Source: Progne subis subis (taxonomy: Eukaryota; Chordata; Aves; Passeriformes; Hirundinidae). From it: a stretch of DNA of 64,000 nt. The translations under genes were made by a program, and so were the position numbers. Below the pieces are notes generated by a model, which searched no databases, was not told the DNA's origin, and was given only the letters and a program-made list of their open reading frames with translations. This document shows positions 23,935 to 35,251 of this stretch, piece by piece; within the stretch, counting starts at the first letter, position 1; the number at the start of each line of letters is the position of its first letter. Location: NCBI GenBank assembly GCA_022316685.1, contig JAKJHU010000542.1:1-64000 (forward strand). The letters run 5' to 3'.

Positions 23935-25800
23935 CAAGGGTCACTTCTCATCTGCAGCTCTGGGGCTCCGTGCTTACCTTCCTGTGGAAAAGAACTGTCC
24001 TTCTCTTCCAGGGACCCATGGCCAAAATTGGGATTTGGCCTCTAGAATTCTGTATATCCAAGGATTACTTCCAGCCAAAAGCTGCCAGAAGAGAAAAGTC
24101 TGTCTGGCTTGACCTCCTGGGGGCCACATCTGGCCACCAGATCGCCTCTGGTGATCTACCACCAAAACACTGGGGCTCCATGCTTTGCTTCCTATGGAAA
24201 AGGACAGTCCTTCTCATCCATGAGCCCAGGGTCAAATTTGGGATTTTAACCCCCAGATTGTATCCAAGGATTGTTCGTAGGGAAGAGCTGCAAGGACAGA
24301 CAAGTCCTGCTGACCTTGGCCTCCTGGAGGCCACCTCTGATCTGCCTTCAAAACATTGGGGCTCCACCCTTTCCTTACTATGGAAAAGACCCATCATTCC
24401 AGGTGCCCGTGATCAAAATTTGGAAGATCCCACTTCCAAATTTCCATATATCCAAGGATTGTTATCAGATCAAACCTTCTGGAAAAGACAGATCTGCCTG
24501 GCTTGGCCTTCCCAGGGCCCCCTCTCATCTGTCCTTCAAAACACTGGGGCTTTGTGCTTTTCTTCCTATGGAATTAAACATCTTTCATGTCCAGGTGCCC
24601 ATGGCCAATATTGAGAATCCATCTCCCAAATTCCATATATCCAAGGATTGCTTCCAGACAAAAGCCACCATTACCATCAAGTCTGGCTGGCTCTGCCTCC
24701 TGAGGGCCTGCTCTCACCTGCCTTCCAAACACTGGGAGCCCCGTGCTTTCCTTTTTTATGGAAAAGTCTCATCCAGCTTGTCCAGGCAGAAATGGCTGAA
24801 ATTGGGATTCCACATTCCAAATTCCCTGTATCCAAGGGTTGCTCCCAGACAAACCTGCCAGGACAGACAGATGTGACTGGCCTTGGCCTCTGGTGGCTGT
24901 GTCTCATCTGTCTCTGAAACACTGGGACTCGGTGCTTTCCTTCCTATGGACACCCCTGTGACCCCTGTGGGCTTATGGAACCCAGGGGCCATGGTGACAC
25001 TGCAGGGCTTGTGCGACCGAGAGGACCACAGTGATCCTGTGGCGTTCCATGGAACCAAGGGGCCACTGTGGCACTGAGGGGCCCCAAAGAGCCGTGGTGC
25101 CTTTGTGACATTGCAGGGCCCATGGAACCAAGAGAACACGGAACAGCTCTGCCTGACTTGGGCTCCTGGGGGTGCCTGAGACATCTGGCTGATCTTTGCA
25201 TGGTGAGAGCTGCTTCTCCTCTGCCCCTGAAGCACTGGGGCTCCATGTTTTCCTTCCCAGGGAACAGAACTGTCCTTCTCCTCCAGGTACAAATGGTCAA
25301 AATTGGGATTGCATCTCCAAGTTTCTGTATATCCAAGGATTGTTTCCATATGAAACTTGCCAGGACAGACAGCTCTGGCTGGCCTTGGCCTCTTGGGGCC
25401 ACCTTGCATCTGCCTTTGAAACACTGGGGAGCCGTGCCTTTCTTCCCATGGAAAACAAACAACCCATCTTTCAAGTGCAGGCATCCAAGGCCAAAACTGG
25501 GAATCCTCCCCCAAAATTCCATTTATCCAAGTATAGCTCCCAGACAAAATCTGCCAGGACTGACAACTCTAGCTTTCTTTGACTTCCTGAGGGCCAGCTC
25601 TTAGCTGCATTGAAACATTGGGGCTGTTCTCCTCCAGGTGCACTGGCCAAAATTGGAATTTGGCCTCAAAAATTCAGTCTATCCTAGGATTGCTCCCAGA
25701 CAAATTCTGCCAAGACAAACAGATCTGGCTGACCTTGGCCCCTGGTGACTGACTTTCATCTTTCAATACTGGGCTTCTGTGGTTTCCTTCCTATGGAAAA
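23935..25800 (+). repeat. Tandem repeat, unit about 190 bp
   Basis: Unit landmarks are CACTGGGGCTCC, TTCCTATGGAAAAG, CATGGCCAAAATTGGGAT and ATATATCCAAGGATTGCTTC. The last landmark occurs near 24051, 24257, 24446, 24635, 24828, 25326, 25522 and 25680, giving spacings of about 190-205 bp apart from two irregular steps. The array is interrupted at 24945-25140 by the 50-bp minisatellite. Long open frames on both strands are by-products of the repeat, not genes. Confidence 0.8.
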
Positions 25801-28800
25801 GAACTGTCCCTCTTATCCAGGCGTCTTGGTCTCAAGCCCTTGACCACTGTGAAGGGACAAAGGAGCTCTGTGCTCAGTGGAGTGGAGACTGAGGACAGGG
25901 GACGAGAGCCCTGGCAGGGATTGAAGGGTGATTTCAGAGATGGGGGATCCTTTAAAACAGCAGAAAACAGCCAGAGAAAGAAAAGATTCATGCAAAGGGC
26001 AGCTGGAGAAGTCCAGACTGGACACCAGGAGAAAGGAATTTCTCTCCCAGGGCAGGGCTGTGGTACAACACATCCCCCAGAAGGAGCCTGGAGCAGCCCA
26101 AGGCTCTGTGTGCCCAGGCAGAGGCAGGCAGGACGCAGAGCTGTCAGCAGAGGAAGGGGCCAGCGAGGTGGGGCAGCCAGGGGATGACGACAGCCTGCAG
26201 GGACAGAGGCACAGGGCATGGACACCGTAGGACAGCCTGGGCTGGAGAGGGCACAGGGATGGGCAGCAGCTGAAAGGCCCTGACAGAGCCAACTCCTGCA
26301 GCACTTGGGCCATGGCTGCTGGCCCTGGCACTGAGGCCAGGAGGGGACAAGTGACCCTTGCAGCCCTGGGGCCTCATTGCCTCCTTGTCCCTGCTCAGCA
26401 GCCTGGCAGGGGCCGCCCCATGGTCCTGCCCTTGGCATTGCACATCCCCACATCCCAGTGCCCCAGGAAGAGCCCTGAGCAATGAGGGAGGGACAGGATC
26501 TGCCTTGGCAGGGGCTGGGGCTCAGGCCTGGGCCCTTTGCATTCCTGAAACACATCCAGGTTTGCTCAGCACCCAAAGACACCTTTTCCTTGTTTGTCCT
26601 CACCAGTTCACAGTGCTTGCAGTGTTCTGCTTAACTGGAACCTGGGGACACTTTCCTATGAGTTGTGTCCCTCAGTGGGACCCATTAAAAGTTAAAGAAA
26701 CTTTGGACTTTGAATCTGACTGAGAGTTCTTGAGAAGTTTTTTTGAGCACACTCTGAGGGATTGAGTCTGATGTAACAGCACCAAAGTCCCAAGAGGGTC
26801 ATTAAAGTCTTTGTGCTGTGTCTGTGCTGCTGAGCTGGGCTGGGCTCCTGGCACAGAGGAAGCTCCTGGCAACCAAGAAGAGCTTGAAAAAGACACTTCT
26901 GAGGAGCAGCTCCTTTCCCAGCCCAGCAGGGCTGAGGGCACTGCCTGCAGGTACCTGAGAGCAGTGAAGCAGACAGAGGCTTAAAGCAGCTGGGAGGACA
27001 ATTCTGAGATTATTCATGGAGAAATCTTCACAGCTTTTGACACAGTCAGTCCCTGGCTGCAGGCATCTCCTAAAGCTGACCCCTGACAGGACTGACATGA
27101 CTGTAAGGACGGTTCTGCTGCTGTTCCTGGTTTGGGGGAGGATGTGCTCCAGAGCAGGGCTGCCCTGGGCACCATCAGAGGGACAGGGCAGGATGGCTCC
27201 TGCTGCCAGGGACAGCTGCAGGGGCTGAAGCTGGGGCTGCAGCCAGGGGTGCCCAGGGCTGTCCTGCAGAGCAGCTCCTGCAGCCCTGAGGGCTCTTGGC
27301 CAGGCCAGGGGATCTGCCACCTGCCAGGGGCAGCTCTCAGCCTGCCTGGGAGCTCCCCATGGATGGTGGAGAGGAGCTGTGGGTGCAAGGAGTGACTCCT
27401 GCCAGGGCAGGTCCTGCTGCTGTGGAGTGGGTGCTGTGTGGGCCTGGGCTGCTCACAGCTCCAGCTCATGCCCAGGTCATTCCCAAGAGGACTTTTCATG
27501 AGCTCATTCAGGGCAGGGGTTTCCTGCTTGAGTCTCTGCTTTCCTGAATCTGTGCTCCCACTTTTCCCTGGTTCAGCATAGTGGCAATGGAAACTCAGCT
27601 GTGCAGGGCAGAGCAGGGGCTGAGGCTCTTAAACCATCCCACTGAGTTTTCCTGGGATCCTCAGCAAGTGCCTCCAGCTCCCCAGCCTCCAGATCCATGC
27701 AGCATCCCCTTTCCATGGTGCCCAGGCCTGGGGGAGCTGTTCTTTAATCCCTGCAGCCCCGAGCAGCTGCAGGGCAGAGCTGGCCCAGGGGCTGGGCTGG
27801 GCTCTGGCAGCACTGGCAGGGAAGGAGCCCGGGGCCACAGGAACAGCTCGGGCTGGGACAGCTCCAGCAGCAGAGGCGTGGGCAGGGAGGGAGGGAGGCA
27901 GCGCTGAGGGAAGCCCTGCTGCAGGGGAGATGTGGCACCTGCCGGCCCTGCCCTGCAGGGCACACACTGCCCTGAGCAGCACAGCTCTTGTGTCCCCTCC
28001 CAGCCAGCACAGCCCTCAGCCCAGGGGCTCGGGGCCCTCAGTCCCCTCCTGGGCTGGCAGTGCAGCTCCAGAGATGAAGGGCATCTCTCCTGCCATGTGC
28101 CCATTCCTGCTGAGCAGGGCCTGAGGGCCACTGTCCTGCACTGCTGCTGCCTGGGAGGGGCTGTGCAGGGCTGGGCAGGGAAAGGCTTTTCCTCAGAGCC
28201 CAGGTCTCTCTCCCCTTGCCTTGCCCAGGTGATCCTGGCATTGCTGACGGGCTCTCTGGGAATGGCAGCTCCAGCTGCAGGCTCAGGCCCAGCCCTTGGG
28301 CTCCTCCTGTGCAAGCTGAGCACAGCAATGGGGTGTTCCAGCTCCCTCTGCCCTGGGGAGCTCTGGGCAGGGCAGGCTGGATGCTGGGAAGGAGGAGACT
28401 CTCCTCCAGCAGTGCCATGGACAGGACCCTGGGTGTGTCCTGGGGATGCCATCCAAGCTGTGAGCTGCCTCCAGGAGACACTGGGGGACAGGAGTGTCCT
28501 TGGCCAGGAGTGGGGCTGAGACTCTGAGAGAGACTGAGCCAGTTTGCTTTGCTGTGGCTCCCTCTGCTCTCAGCTGTGTCAGGCTGATTTTCAGGGGAAC
28601 ACAGGGACTGCCCTGGATCTCCGAAAGGGCAGCTGGGGACAGATGGAGCCACAGAGCAGCTCCCCTCACCCTTCACTGAGTTACAGCCACTGCTCTTGCC
28701 TTGCACAGTTCTCTCTGATCTCCCTGGGCACAGCAGGAAACCCTCTCCAACTGCCTTTGGCCATCACTGTTCCTTAGCCCTGGCACAGGAGATGCTGCCA

Positions 28801-29128
28801 AGCTCCTCTGCCTCAGGAGCAGTTTGGGCTGATGAAGTCCAACCCCAGGACTGGCCCCTGTCCCTGTTCCCATGACCCCAGTGCTGCAGAGCAGAGCTGA
28901 CCCCTCGGTCTCCATGGGCAGAGCCCCTGCTCGTCACAGCAACGGGGCCAGATCCCAGCAGAGCTCCAGGCACGGGGCTGAAGGAAGGGCTCTGAGAAAA
29001 GAAAAACTGGGTGGCACAGAGCAGCAGGGGCAGGCCTGGGAAAAGGGACTTGGGCATTGCTCAGCAAAATCTCCCCTGACTTGTCATTCTCTCTTCCTTC
29101 AACAGGACTCCATGGCCAGAGTGAAGAA
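25801..29128. other. Flank upstream of the olfactory receptor, no gene seen
   Basis: GC-rich DNA with many short open frames and none recognisable. A polyadenylation-like ATTAAA near 26685 and a splice acceptor TTCCTTCAACAG at 29094-29105 are present. The acceptor probably serves the receptor's coding exon, so a non-coding first exon may lie in this stretch. Confidence 0.4.
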
Positions 29129-30061
29129 ATGTCCAACAGCAGCTCCATCAGCCACTTCCTCCTGCTGGCACTAGCAGACACGCGGCAGCTGCAGCTCCTG
29201 CACTTCTGCCTCTTCCTGGGCATCTCCCTGGCTGCCCTCCTGGCCAACGGCCTCATCATCAGCGCCGTAGCCTGCGGCCACCTCCTGCACACGCCCATGT
29301 TCTTCTTCCTGCTCAACCTGGCCCTCACCGACCTGGGCTCCATCCTCACCACTGTCCCCAAAGCCATGCACAATTCCCTCTGGGACACCAGGAACATCTC
29401 CTACACAGGATGTGCTGTACAGGTCTTTTTCATTTCCTTCTTTATGACAGAAGAGCTTGTCCTCCTGACCATCATGTGCTATGACCGCTACGTGTCCATC
29501 TGCAAACCCCTGCACTACGGGACCCTCCTGGGCAGCAGAGCTTGTGCCCACATGGCAGCAGCTGCCTGGGCCAGTGCCTTTCTCTATTCACTGCTGCACA
29601 CGGCCAATACATTTTCCCTGCCCCTGTGCCATGGCAATGACCTGGGCCAGTTCTTCTGTGAAATCCCACAGATCGTCAAACTGTCCTGCTCCAAATCCCA
29701 CCTCAGGGAGCTTGGGCTTCTTGCTGTTAGCGTCTGTTTAGCATTTGGTTGTTTTCTGTTCATTGTTTTCTCCTATGTGCAGATCTTCAGGGCTGTGCTG
29801 AGGATCCCCTCTGAGCAGGGACGGCACAAAGCCTTTTCCACCTGCCTCCCTCACCTGGCCGTGGTATCTCTGTTTATCAGCACTGGCTTTTTTGCCTACC
29901 TGAAGCCCCCCTCCATCTCCTCCCTATCCCTGGATCTGGCCCTGTCAGTTCTGTACTCAGTGGTGCCTCCAGCCCTGAACGCCCTCATCTACAGCCTGAG
30001 GAACCAGGAACTCAAGGCTGCAGTCTGGAGACTGATGACTGGATGGTTTCGGGAACATTAA
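29129..30061 (+). CDS. Olfactory receptor, intact, bird family 14-like
   Basis: Seven-transmembrane odorant receptor of 310 residues, the usual length, in one coding exon. ATG at 29129 gives MSNSSS with an N-glycosylation site; the upstream in-frame residues lack receptor character. Landmarks: LANG in TM1 (about 38-41), PMFFFLLNLALTDL in TM2, Cys95 for the extracellular disulfide, MCYDRYVSICKPLHY at 116-130 (DRY 119-121), SYVQIF and HKAFSTCLPHL at TM5-TM6, and LNALIYSLRN in TM7, where the usual LNPxIYS Pro is Ala. AATAAA follows at 30092-30097. Its type suggests the expanded gamma-c receptors of birds. Expected in the plasma membrane and cilia of olfactory neurons, signalling through a G protein. 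No other receptor is in the window. Confidence 0.93.
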   Translation: MSNSSSISHFLLLALADTRQLQLLHFCLFLGISLAALLANGLIISAVACGHLLHTPMFFFLLNLALTDLGSILTTVPKAMHNSLWDTRNISYTGCAVQVFFISFFMTEELVLLTIMCYDRYVSICKPLHYGTLLGSRACAHMAAAAWASAFLYSLLHTANTFSLPLCHGNDLGQFFCEIPQIVKLSCSKSHLRELGLLAVSVCLAFGCFLFIVFSYVQIFRAVLRIPSEQGRHKAFSTCLPHLAVVSLFISTGFFAYLKPPSISSLSLDLALSVLYSVVPPALNALIYSLRNQELKAAVWRLMTGWFREH

Positions 30062-30140
30062 ACTGCTGGCCAATTTCTGCAAATCTCTTCTAATAAAAGT
30101 CATCTTTGATACTTCTTGTTGGTTTAATTTTGGAGGATCT

Positions 30141-30165
30141 TTTTATTTATTTATTTATTTATTTT
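30141..30165. repeat. (TTTA)n microsatellite
   Basis: Six tandem TTTA units in the receptor's 3' flank. Confidence 0.9.
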
Positions 30166-30607
30166 CATACTGTCCACAAAGAAATCTCATTGTTTGTGCC
30201 ATTTCTCATTCTGTTTCTCTCCACTTTCCCTGTGGCCACAAACTGTGTCAACGATGGGCTGCACTCTTAGTGGCTTTAAAGGAACTCAAGGATCTCCCAG
30301 CCAAGTTTTCTGCAGAGATCCCCCATTTGTTCCCTTCTCTGCAGCTGCAGCAGCAATGTCTGTGTGCAGAGCTGGGGGCAGATCAGTGCTGGCACAGCAG
30401 CTGTGCCCAGGAGCAGCAGCACTTGGTGTTGCCAGTGCTGCTCCCGTGCCCCTGCCCCGCTGCCCTCCTGGCCCTGCTGTTGCTGTAGGGCCTGAGTGCT
30501 CTCGGGGCCGGGCACAGTGCTGGGGGTGGCAGTGCCGGGGCTGCAGCAGGGACAGGCCATGGGCACTGCTGGGGCAGCGCTGACGCCTCAGGGCAGGGCC
30601 TGGGGGC

Positions 30608-31655
30608 TCCAGGCTCCTTGCCCAGGCTCTCTCCAGAACACGCCCAGGCCAATGCTCAGCAGAGAAAAGCCCCGTGAGCAGCCCCAGGGTGGCCGTGGGC
30701 AGGCTGGGGGCAAACAGCATGGCTGGGGCTCTGCAAGGTGCCTGGGGGAGATGGGAAGGAGCAGCAGAGCAGGGGCTGATCCATCCCCACTGCGCTGGAC
30801 ACCCCAGGGCAGCGTCCCAGAGCATCCTCATGCACCTGCCAACAACATCCCCCCTCTGCAGCCCTGGCCTCTCCCCCAGCTCACACAGGTGCCGCATCCT
30901 TGCAGGCACAGACACGGCAGCACTGGCTCAGGAGCCCCTGTTTGCACTGCCCAGAGCAGGCGTGAGCACCCCCATGGTGTTGGTGTGGGGAGATGAACCT
31001 GAGGGAGCACAAATGCCATCAGCCCCTGGGGCCAGGAAGGGCTGGGGGACAGCAGGGAAACCACTCAGGTTTGTGGTGGCCTCTGAAGTCATCCAGAAAG
31101 TTTGTTCCCCTGAGCTGTGAGTTTCCTGTGCCACTGCAGACGTTGCTCAGAACCAGGGCTGCCTGGCAGCCACCCCCAAACTGCTCTCAGCATTTCCTTT
31201 GCTTAACCTTGGCTTTCTTTACCCTTCCAGCTTCAAATTTCTTCCTTTTGCCCACCTCTTTTCCCTCCCCTGCAAACAGCCCATCCCTGGTTGACATTTC
31301 CTCTCTGGCCCTCTGGCCCCACTCCCCATTTCAGTTCCTGATTTCCCAGCACCATGGGAAGGTCCCCTTGGAAGCAGGATCATCCTCCAAGTGCTTCAGG
31401 AATTGTCTGCAAGCTCCTGCAGTGCCTGGTGCTGCTCCCTTGCCAGAGGCACCACAGGCCAGGGGGGCACATCTGGGCTGCTGCATCTGGCTCTGGGGCA
31501 CCCTGTTCTGGGCAAGGAGGAGGAGCTGCAGAGGCTCTGCAGGACTGACAGGATGGGCTTTGGGGCTGTGAGGAGAAGCTGAGGGACCTGGGCTGCTGGA
31601 GCTTCTGGAGAGGAGGCCCAGGGCTCATCTTGCAACTGCTGCAAGGGTGGTTTCA
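30608..31655. repeat. Segmental duplication, block P copy 1
   Basis: Matches 47440-48485 almost base for base, from CTCCTTGCCCAGGCTCTCTC through to the adjoining reverse CR1. Only small indels are seen, such as the ATC added at 47853-47856. No convincing gene inside. Confidence 0.85.
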
Positions 31656-32255
31656 GAGAATCACAGAATCAGCAACATTGGAGAACACCTTGGAGATCAT
31701 CAAGTCCAACTTGTGCCCTGACACTGCCATGCCTCCCTTGAGCCTCTTCTTCAGGATAAACAACCCCAGCTTCCTCAGGTTCTCCTCACAGGACTTGTGT
31801 TCCAGTCCCCTCACCAGCATTGTTGTTCTTCTCAGGACACGCTCCAGCCCCTCCATGTCCTTTCTTAATTGGGGGCCCAGAACTGGACACAGCACTCGAG
31901 GTGCTGCCCAACCAGTGCTGAGCACAGGGGAAGAATCACTGCCCTGCTCCTGCTGGCCACACTGTTCCTGATCCAGGCCAGGAGCCATTGGCCTTCTTGG
32001 CCACCTGGGCACACTGCTGCCTCATGTCCAGCCTGCTGTCCATCACTCCATGCAAGTCGCTTTCTGCCTGGCTGCTGTCCAGCCACTCTGTCACCAGCCT
32101 GCACCACTTCAGGGGTTGTTGTGGCCAAAGTTCAGGACTCAGTATCTGGACTTGTTAAACCTCACATTGTTGGATTTGACTTCCTGGATCCAGCCTGTCC
32201 AGGGCCCTGTGCACAGCCCTCCTAGCCTCCAGCAGATCAACACTTCCAGCCAACT
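31655..32255 (-). repeat. CR1 LINE 3' end, long copy
   Basis: Reverse complement of CR1. Markers are TTCTCCTCACAGGACTTGTG, GGGGGCCCAGAACTGGACAC and CACTCGAGGTGCTGCCCAAC. It runs from 31655 into more diverged 5' CR1 sequence near 32250. The corresponding CR1 in the duplicate starts at 48487. Confidence 0.85.
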
Positions 32256-32710
32256 TAGTGTCACCACGGTTCCTTGTGTCCCTAGACTGTCGCAATGGTC
32301 TCCATGATTCCATGAGTCTTCCCAGTGTCATAGTGTGCCTTTGGTTCCGTGGGACCCCTTGGTGTCACAAAGTCCCTTGGATCCTTGGGCCCCACAGTGT
32401 CACAATGGTGCCTTGGGCCCCCATGACCCTGGAGTGTCACAATGGATCCTTTGTTCCATGAGGTCTGGCAGCGCAGCAGTGATCTCCTTGGTTCCACAGT
32501 GTCACAGTGGCCTCTGTGGTTCCACCAGGCCCCAGACTGTCACCATGGGTTCCTTGCTTGCATTTAGCCCCACAGTGTCACAATGGCCCCTTGGCTCTAT
32601 GGTGACATATCATGCACAGTGTCACTCTGGTCCTCTTAGTGCCGCCAGGTCCCTCAGTGTCACAATGGCCCCTTGCTTCACCAAGGTCCTGCAGTGTCAC
32701 CATCATCAGA
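32250..32710 (-). repeat. Minisatellite, unit about 50 bp (inverted family member)
   Basis: Repeated TGTCACAATGG ... CCTTGG ... CCAT phrases, the reverse complement of the 23670-23870 family. It sits between two CR1 copies in block copy 1 and is absent from the corresponding position of copy 2. Confidence 0.7.
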
Positions 32711-33290
32711 GAATCAAGCAGGCTGGAAAAGACCTTGGAGAGCATCAAGTCCAACCTGTGACCCAACACCACCTTGTTAGGCAGACCACGGCACTGAGTG
32801 CCACATCCAGCCATTCCTGAAACACTGCCAAGGACAATGACCCACCCACCTCCCTGGGCAGCCCATTCCAATGCCCAGTCACCATTTTGGGAAGAATATT
32901 TCCTAACGTTCAGCTTAAACATCCCCTGTTGCAGCTTAAGGCCGTGTCCTCTTGTCCTGTCACTGTTCCCTGGGAAAAGAGCCCGACGCCCATCTAGCTG
33001 CACCCTCCTTTCAGAGAGTTGTAGAGAGTGATGAAGCCTCCCCTGAGCCTCCTCTTCTCCAGGATAAACAACCCCAGCTCCCTCAGCTGTTCCTTACAGG
33101 ACTTCTGTTAGAGACCACTCACCAGCTTTGTTGCCCTTCTCTGGACACACTCCCACCAGTCCATGTCCATCCTAAACTGGGGGGTTCAGAACTAGACACA
33201 ATATTTGAGGTGCTGCCCAACCAGAGCTGAGCACAGGGAAAGAATCACTGCCCTGCTCCTGATGGCAGCACCATTCCTGATCCATAGGAG
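32700..33290 (-). repeat. CR1 LINE 3' end, long copy
   Basis: Reverse CR1. Markers are AGAATCAAGCAGGCTGGAAA, CCTGGGCAGCCCATTCCAATG (32857-32877), TTCTCCAGGATAAACAACCC and GAGGTGCTGCCCAACCAGAG. Confidence 0.85.
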
Positions 33291-33296
33291 TGCCAA

Positions 33297-33580
33297 GGGT
33301 TGGATGAGAGAATTGGTGGGGAGGGGTTGGGGACAAAGTCTGATTGATTGTCAGCCATGAAGGGTCTTGATTTTTACATCTATTCAGACTGCAGAAGAAG
33401 GTGCTGGACGTCAATATCAGTTCAACATTCCTGATATCAATAGATAAAAAGGAAAAGAAAACAGGACAAAACAGTTCTCTCTGCATTGCTTTCAATATAG
33501 AACATTCACTCGAATAAACTTCTGAAATCTGTCTAATTGACCACAGAAGAATTGAAAACTTAAATCATTCCCAGGCACTT
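33297..33580 (+). repeat. Dispersed repeat R270, copy 1
   Basis: AT-rich unit with GGACAAAGTCTGATTG, GGTCTTGATTTTTACATC, ATAGAACATTCACT and GAAAACTTAAATCATTCCC. It is paralogous to 39947-40237 in the same orientation. Family unknown; possibly an LTR piece. Confidence 0.7.
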
Positions 33581-34341
33581 TTCTTATTTGGTTTTTTTTG
33601 AACAAATGTTATGAGCTTTTCCCAATGAACTCTGTAACTGAAGAGTTCAAGAAGGAAGAGGTGTCTGGAGTAGTAAAATTCATCCGCAACCTCAAAGGGG
33701 CTGAGGATCCATCCTCATCAGAGCAGGAATGAACAGAAATGGGCACAGCTTTCTGGCTGCCCCAGCTTTGGGATGGGCCCTGGGCCTGGAGCAGGAGCAG
33801 CTCGGGAGGGCCCCAAGGCCGGAGCTGTTGTGCTGGCCTGAGCAGATGGGATGGCAGCAGGGGCTGCAGAGCTCTCAGCACCTCAGGGACAGGGGAGCAG
33901 GGCACACAGGGAGCCTCCTTTTCCCTTGGCCCAGCACCTTGCCCATGGCTGGGGCTGAGTCCTGTCTGAGCTGCAGCTGCTGCTGTGCCCTTCCGAGGGG
34001 CTGAGGCCGTGGGGCCCTGCCCAGAGCAGCCTGCCCTGAGCAGAGCTGTGGGGCCAGAGCCGGCTGGGCTGTGCTGAGGAGAGGCCCTTGGTGCTGCCGA
34101 GAGCTCAGGGCAGCTGGCAGAGCTTGGAGGGAGCTGGGCTGGGCTGAGAGAGCCTGCCACAGGAAACCATCAGTGTCCATCTCAGCCTGTGTGAGCGTGC
34201 AGGGGCAGGACTCATCCCAGGCCTTGTGGAGCAGGGCCAGTGCCTGTGGAAGGCATTGAAAACAGGCAAGTGGCCCAGAGAGGAGGCTGCTCTGTGCCCT
34301 TGGTGGCATGGACAGAGCAGGAACACGGCCCAGGACATTTG

Positions 34342-35064
34342 TCAGCGCCAGCCTCTGTCCTCAGCCATTGCCAGCCCTGGCTGCTCAGCCCAGGTTTGCG
34401 GGGCAGTTTGGCTGTGGCCCAGCTCCATCCTCCTGCGGGGCTCAGGGCCTGTTCCCGGCCATGGCCAGCCCTGCCCGGCCTCTCTGCTGGCCCAGAGCCC
34501 GGCAGAGCCCGGGGCAGGGCTGTCTGTGCAGCCCCACAGGTGCCTGAAAGGGCTGGAAGCTGTACCAGGAATGGCCCCTCTGGCTGGGAGGAGCCTGCCG
34601 GAGGCACGGAAGCGCCCGGAGCAGCGGGACGAGGCACAGCAGGGCAGGTGGCCTCGCTTGCCCAGCTGCTGCAGGTGCACCCACAGCACCCGCCACATGG
34701 CAGGATGAAGCGGAGCCCATGTCCCACGGTGAGCCTTGAGCAGCAGCATCAGCCCCTGCAGCTCCTTGGCCGTGCTGACGCAGGGGCTGCAGCTGCCAGG
34801 TCCCTTGGGGCAAGTGGCGGGAGCATCGGGACGCTTCCAAGGGCTTGCGCCAGGCCCGGAGGCCCTGGCAGCCACAGGGGCTCCTGGGCTCCTGCCTGGG
34901 CCCTTGGCCCGGCCCCCGAGCTGCTTGCGCGGCCTCCGAGTCCCGGCCTGCCGGCCCTGCCGTGCCCGGTGGCCAATGACCCAGCAGACAACCACCGTGG
35001 CCAGCAGCAGGGCAAGTGCAGCCAGCAGGACGCTGACGTCGCTCACGGCTCCGACACGTGCCAT
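34342..35064 (-). CDS. Unrecognised membrane-anchored protein, copy G1
   Basis: A 240-codon frame. The ATG has a good context (GTGGCGATGG) and lies 36 bases downstream of a TATA box. Residues 8-30 form one hydrophobic segment (VSDVSVLLAALALLLATVVV). A basic, Arg/Gly/Pro-rich stretch (about 32-62) follows, then a KELQGLMLLL helix-like stretch (about 99-140). The tail after about residue 180 differs from copies G3 and G4. No family recognised; signal-anchor topology is inferred. Against G2, most base changes in the first 150 codons alter the residue, so purifying selection is not evident. It could be a recently amplified gene or a decaying one. Confidence 0.45.
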   Translation of the reverse strand: MARVGAVSDVSVLLAALALLLATVVVCWVIGHRARQGRQAGTRRPRKQLGGRAKGPGRSPGAPVAARASGPGASPWKRPDAPATCPKGPGSCSPCVSTAKELQGLMLLLKAHRGTWAPLHPAMWRVLWVHLQQLGKRGHLPCCASSRCSGRFRASGRLLPARGAIPGTASSPFRHLWGCTDSPAPGSAGLWASREAGQGWPWPGTGPEPRRRMELGHSQTAPQTWAEQPGLAMAEDRGWR

Positions 35065-35099
35065 CGCCACTGCACTGGCGGCTGTGGGGCTGGCCCGCC

Positions 35100-35199
35100 T
35101 TATATAGGGATGGCCCGGTGACCTCACAATGCTGGGGCCGCCACGCGGCGTGACATCACAGCCCAGCCTCACGCCGCTGTCACGCCATTTGTGACCTCA
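35100..35199. promoter_or_regulatory. Putative bidirectional promoter P1: TATA plus three CRE-like sites
   Basis: TATATAA on the minus strand (35106-35100), then TGACCTCA (35119-35126), TGACATCA (35151-35158) and TGACCTCA (35192-35199). These are near-matches to the CREB/CREM site TGACGTCA. The element sits between G1 (minus, ATG at 35064) and a short plus-strand frame (ATG at 35252). It is repeated at three more positions with the same layout. Confidence 0.5.
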
Positions 35200-35251
35200 C
35201 AGCACCGCCTGCCTCAGAGCCGGCAAGACCCACTCAGGCAGCAGGGCGCTG

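Noticed and set aside
24271..25604. Overlapping open frames of 128-263 codons on both strands within the 190-bp array
   Set aside because: They follow the tandem repeat period and have repetitive translations; shadows of the satellite.
27581..28706. Several open frames upstream of the olfactory receptor
   Set aside because: Compositional Ala/Pro/Gly/Ser-rich translations in all frames, without splice structure or homology.
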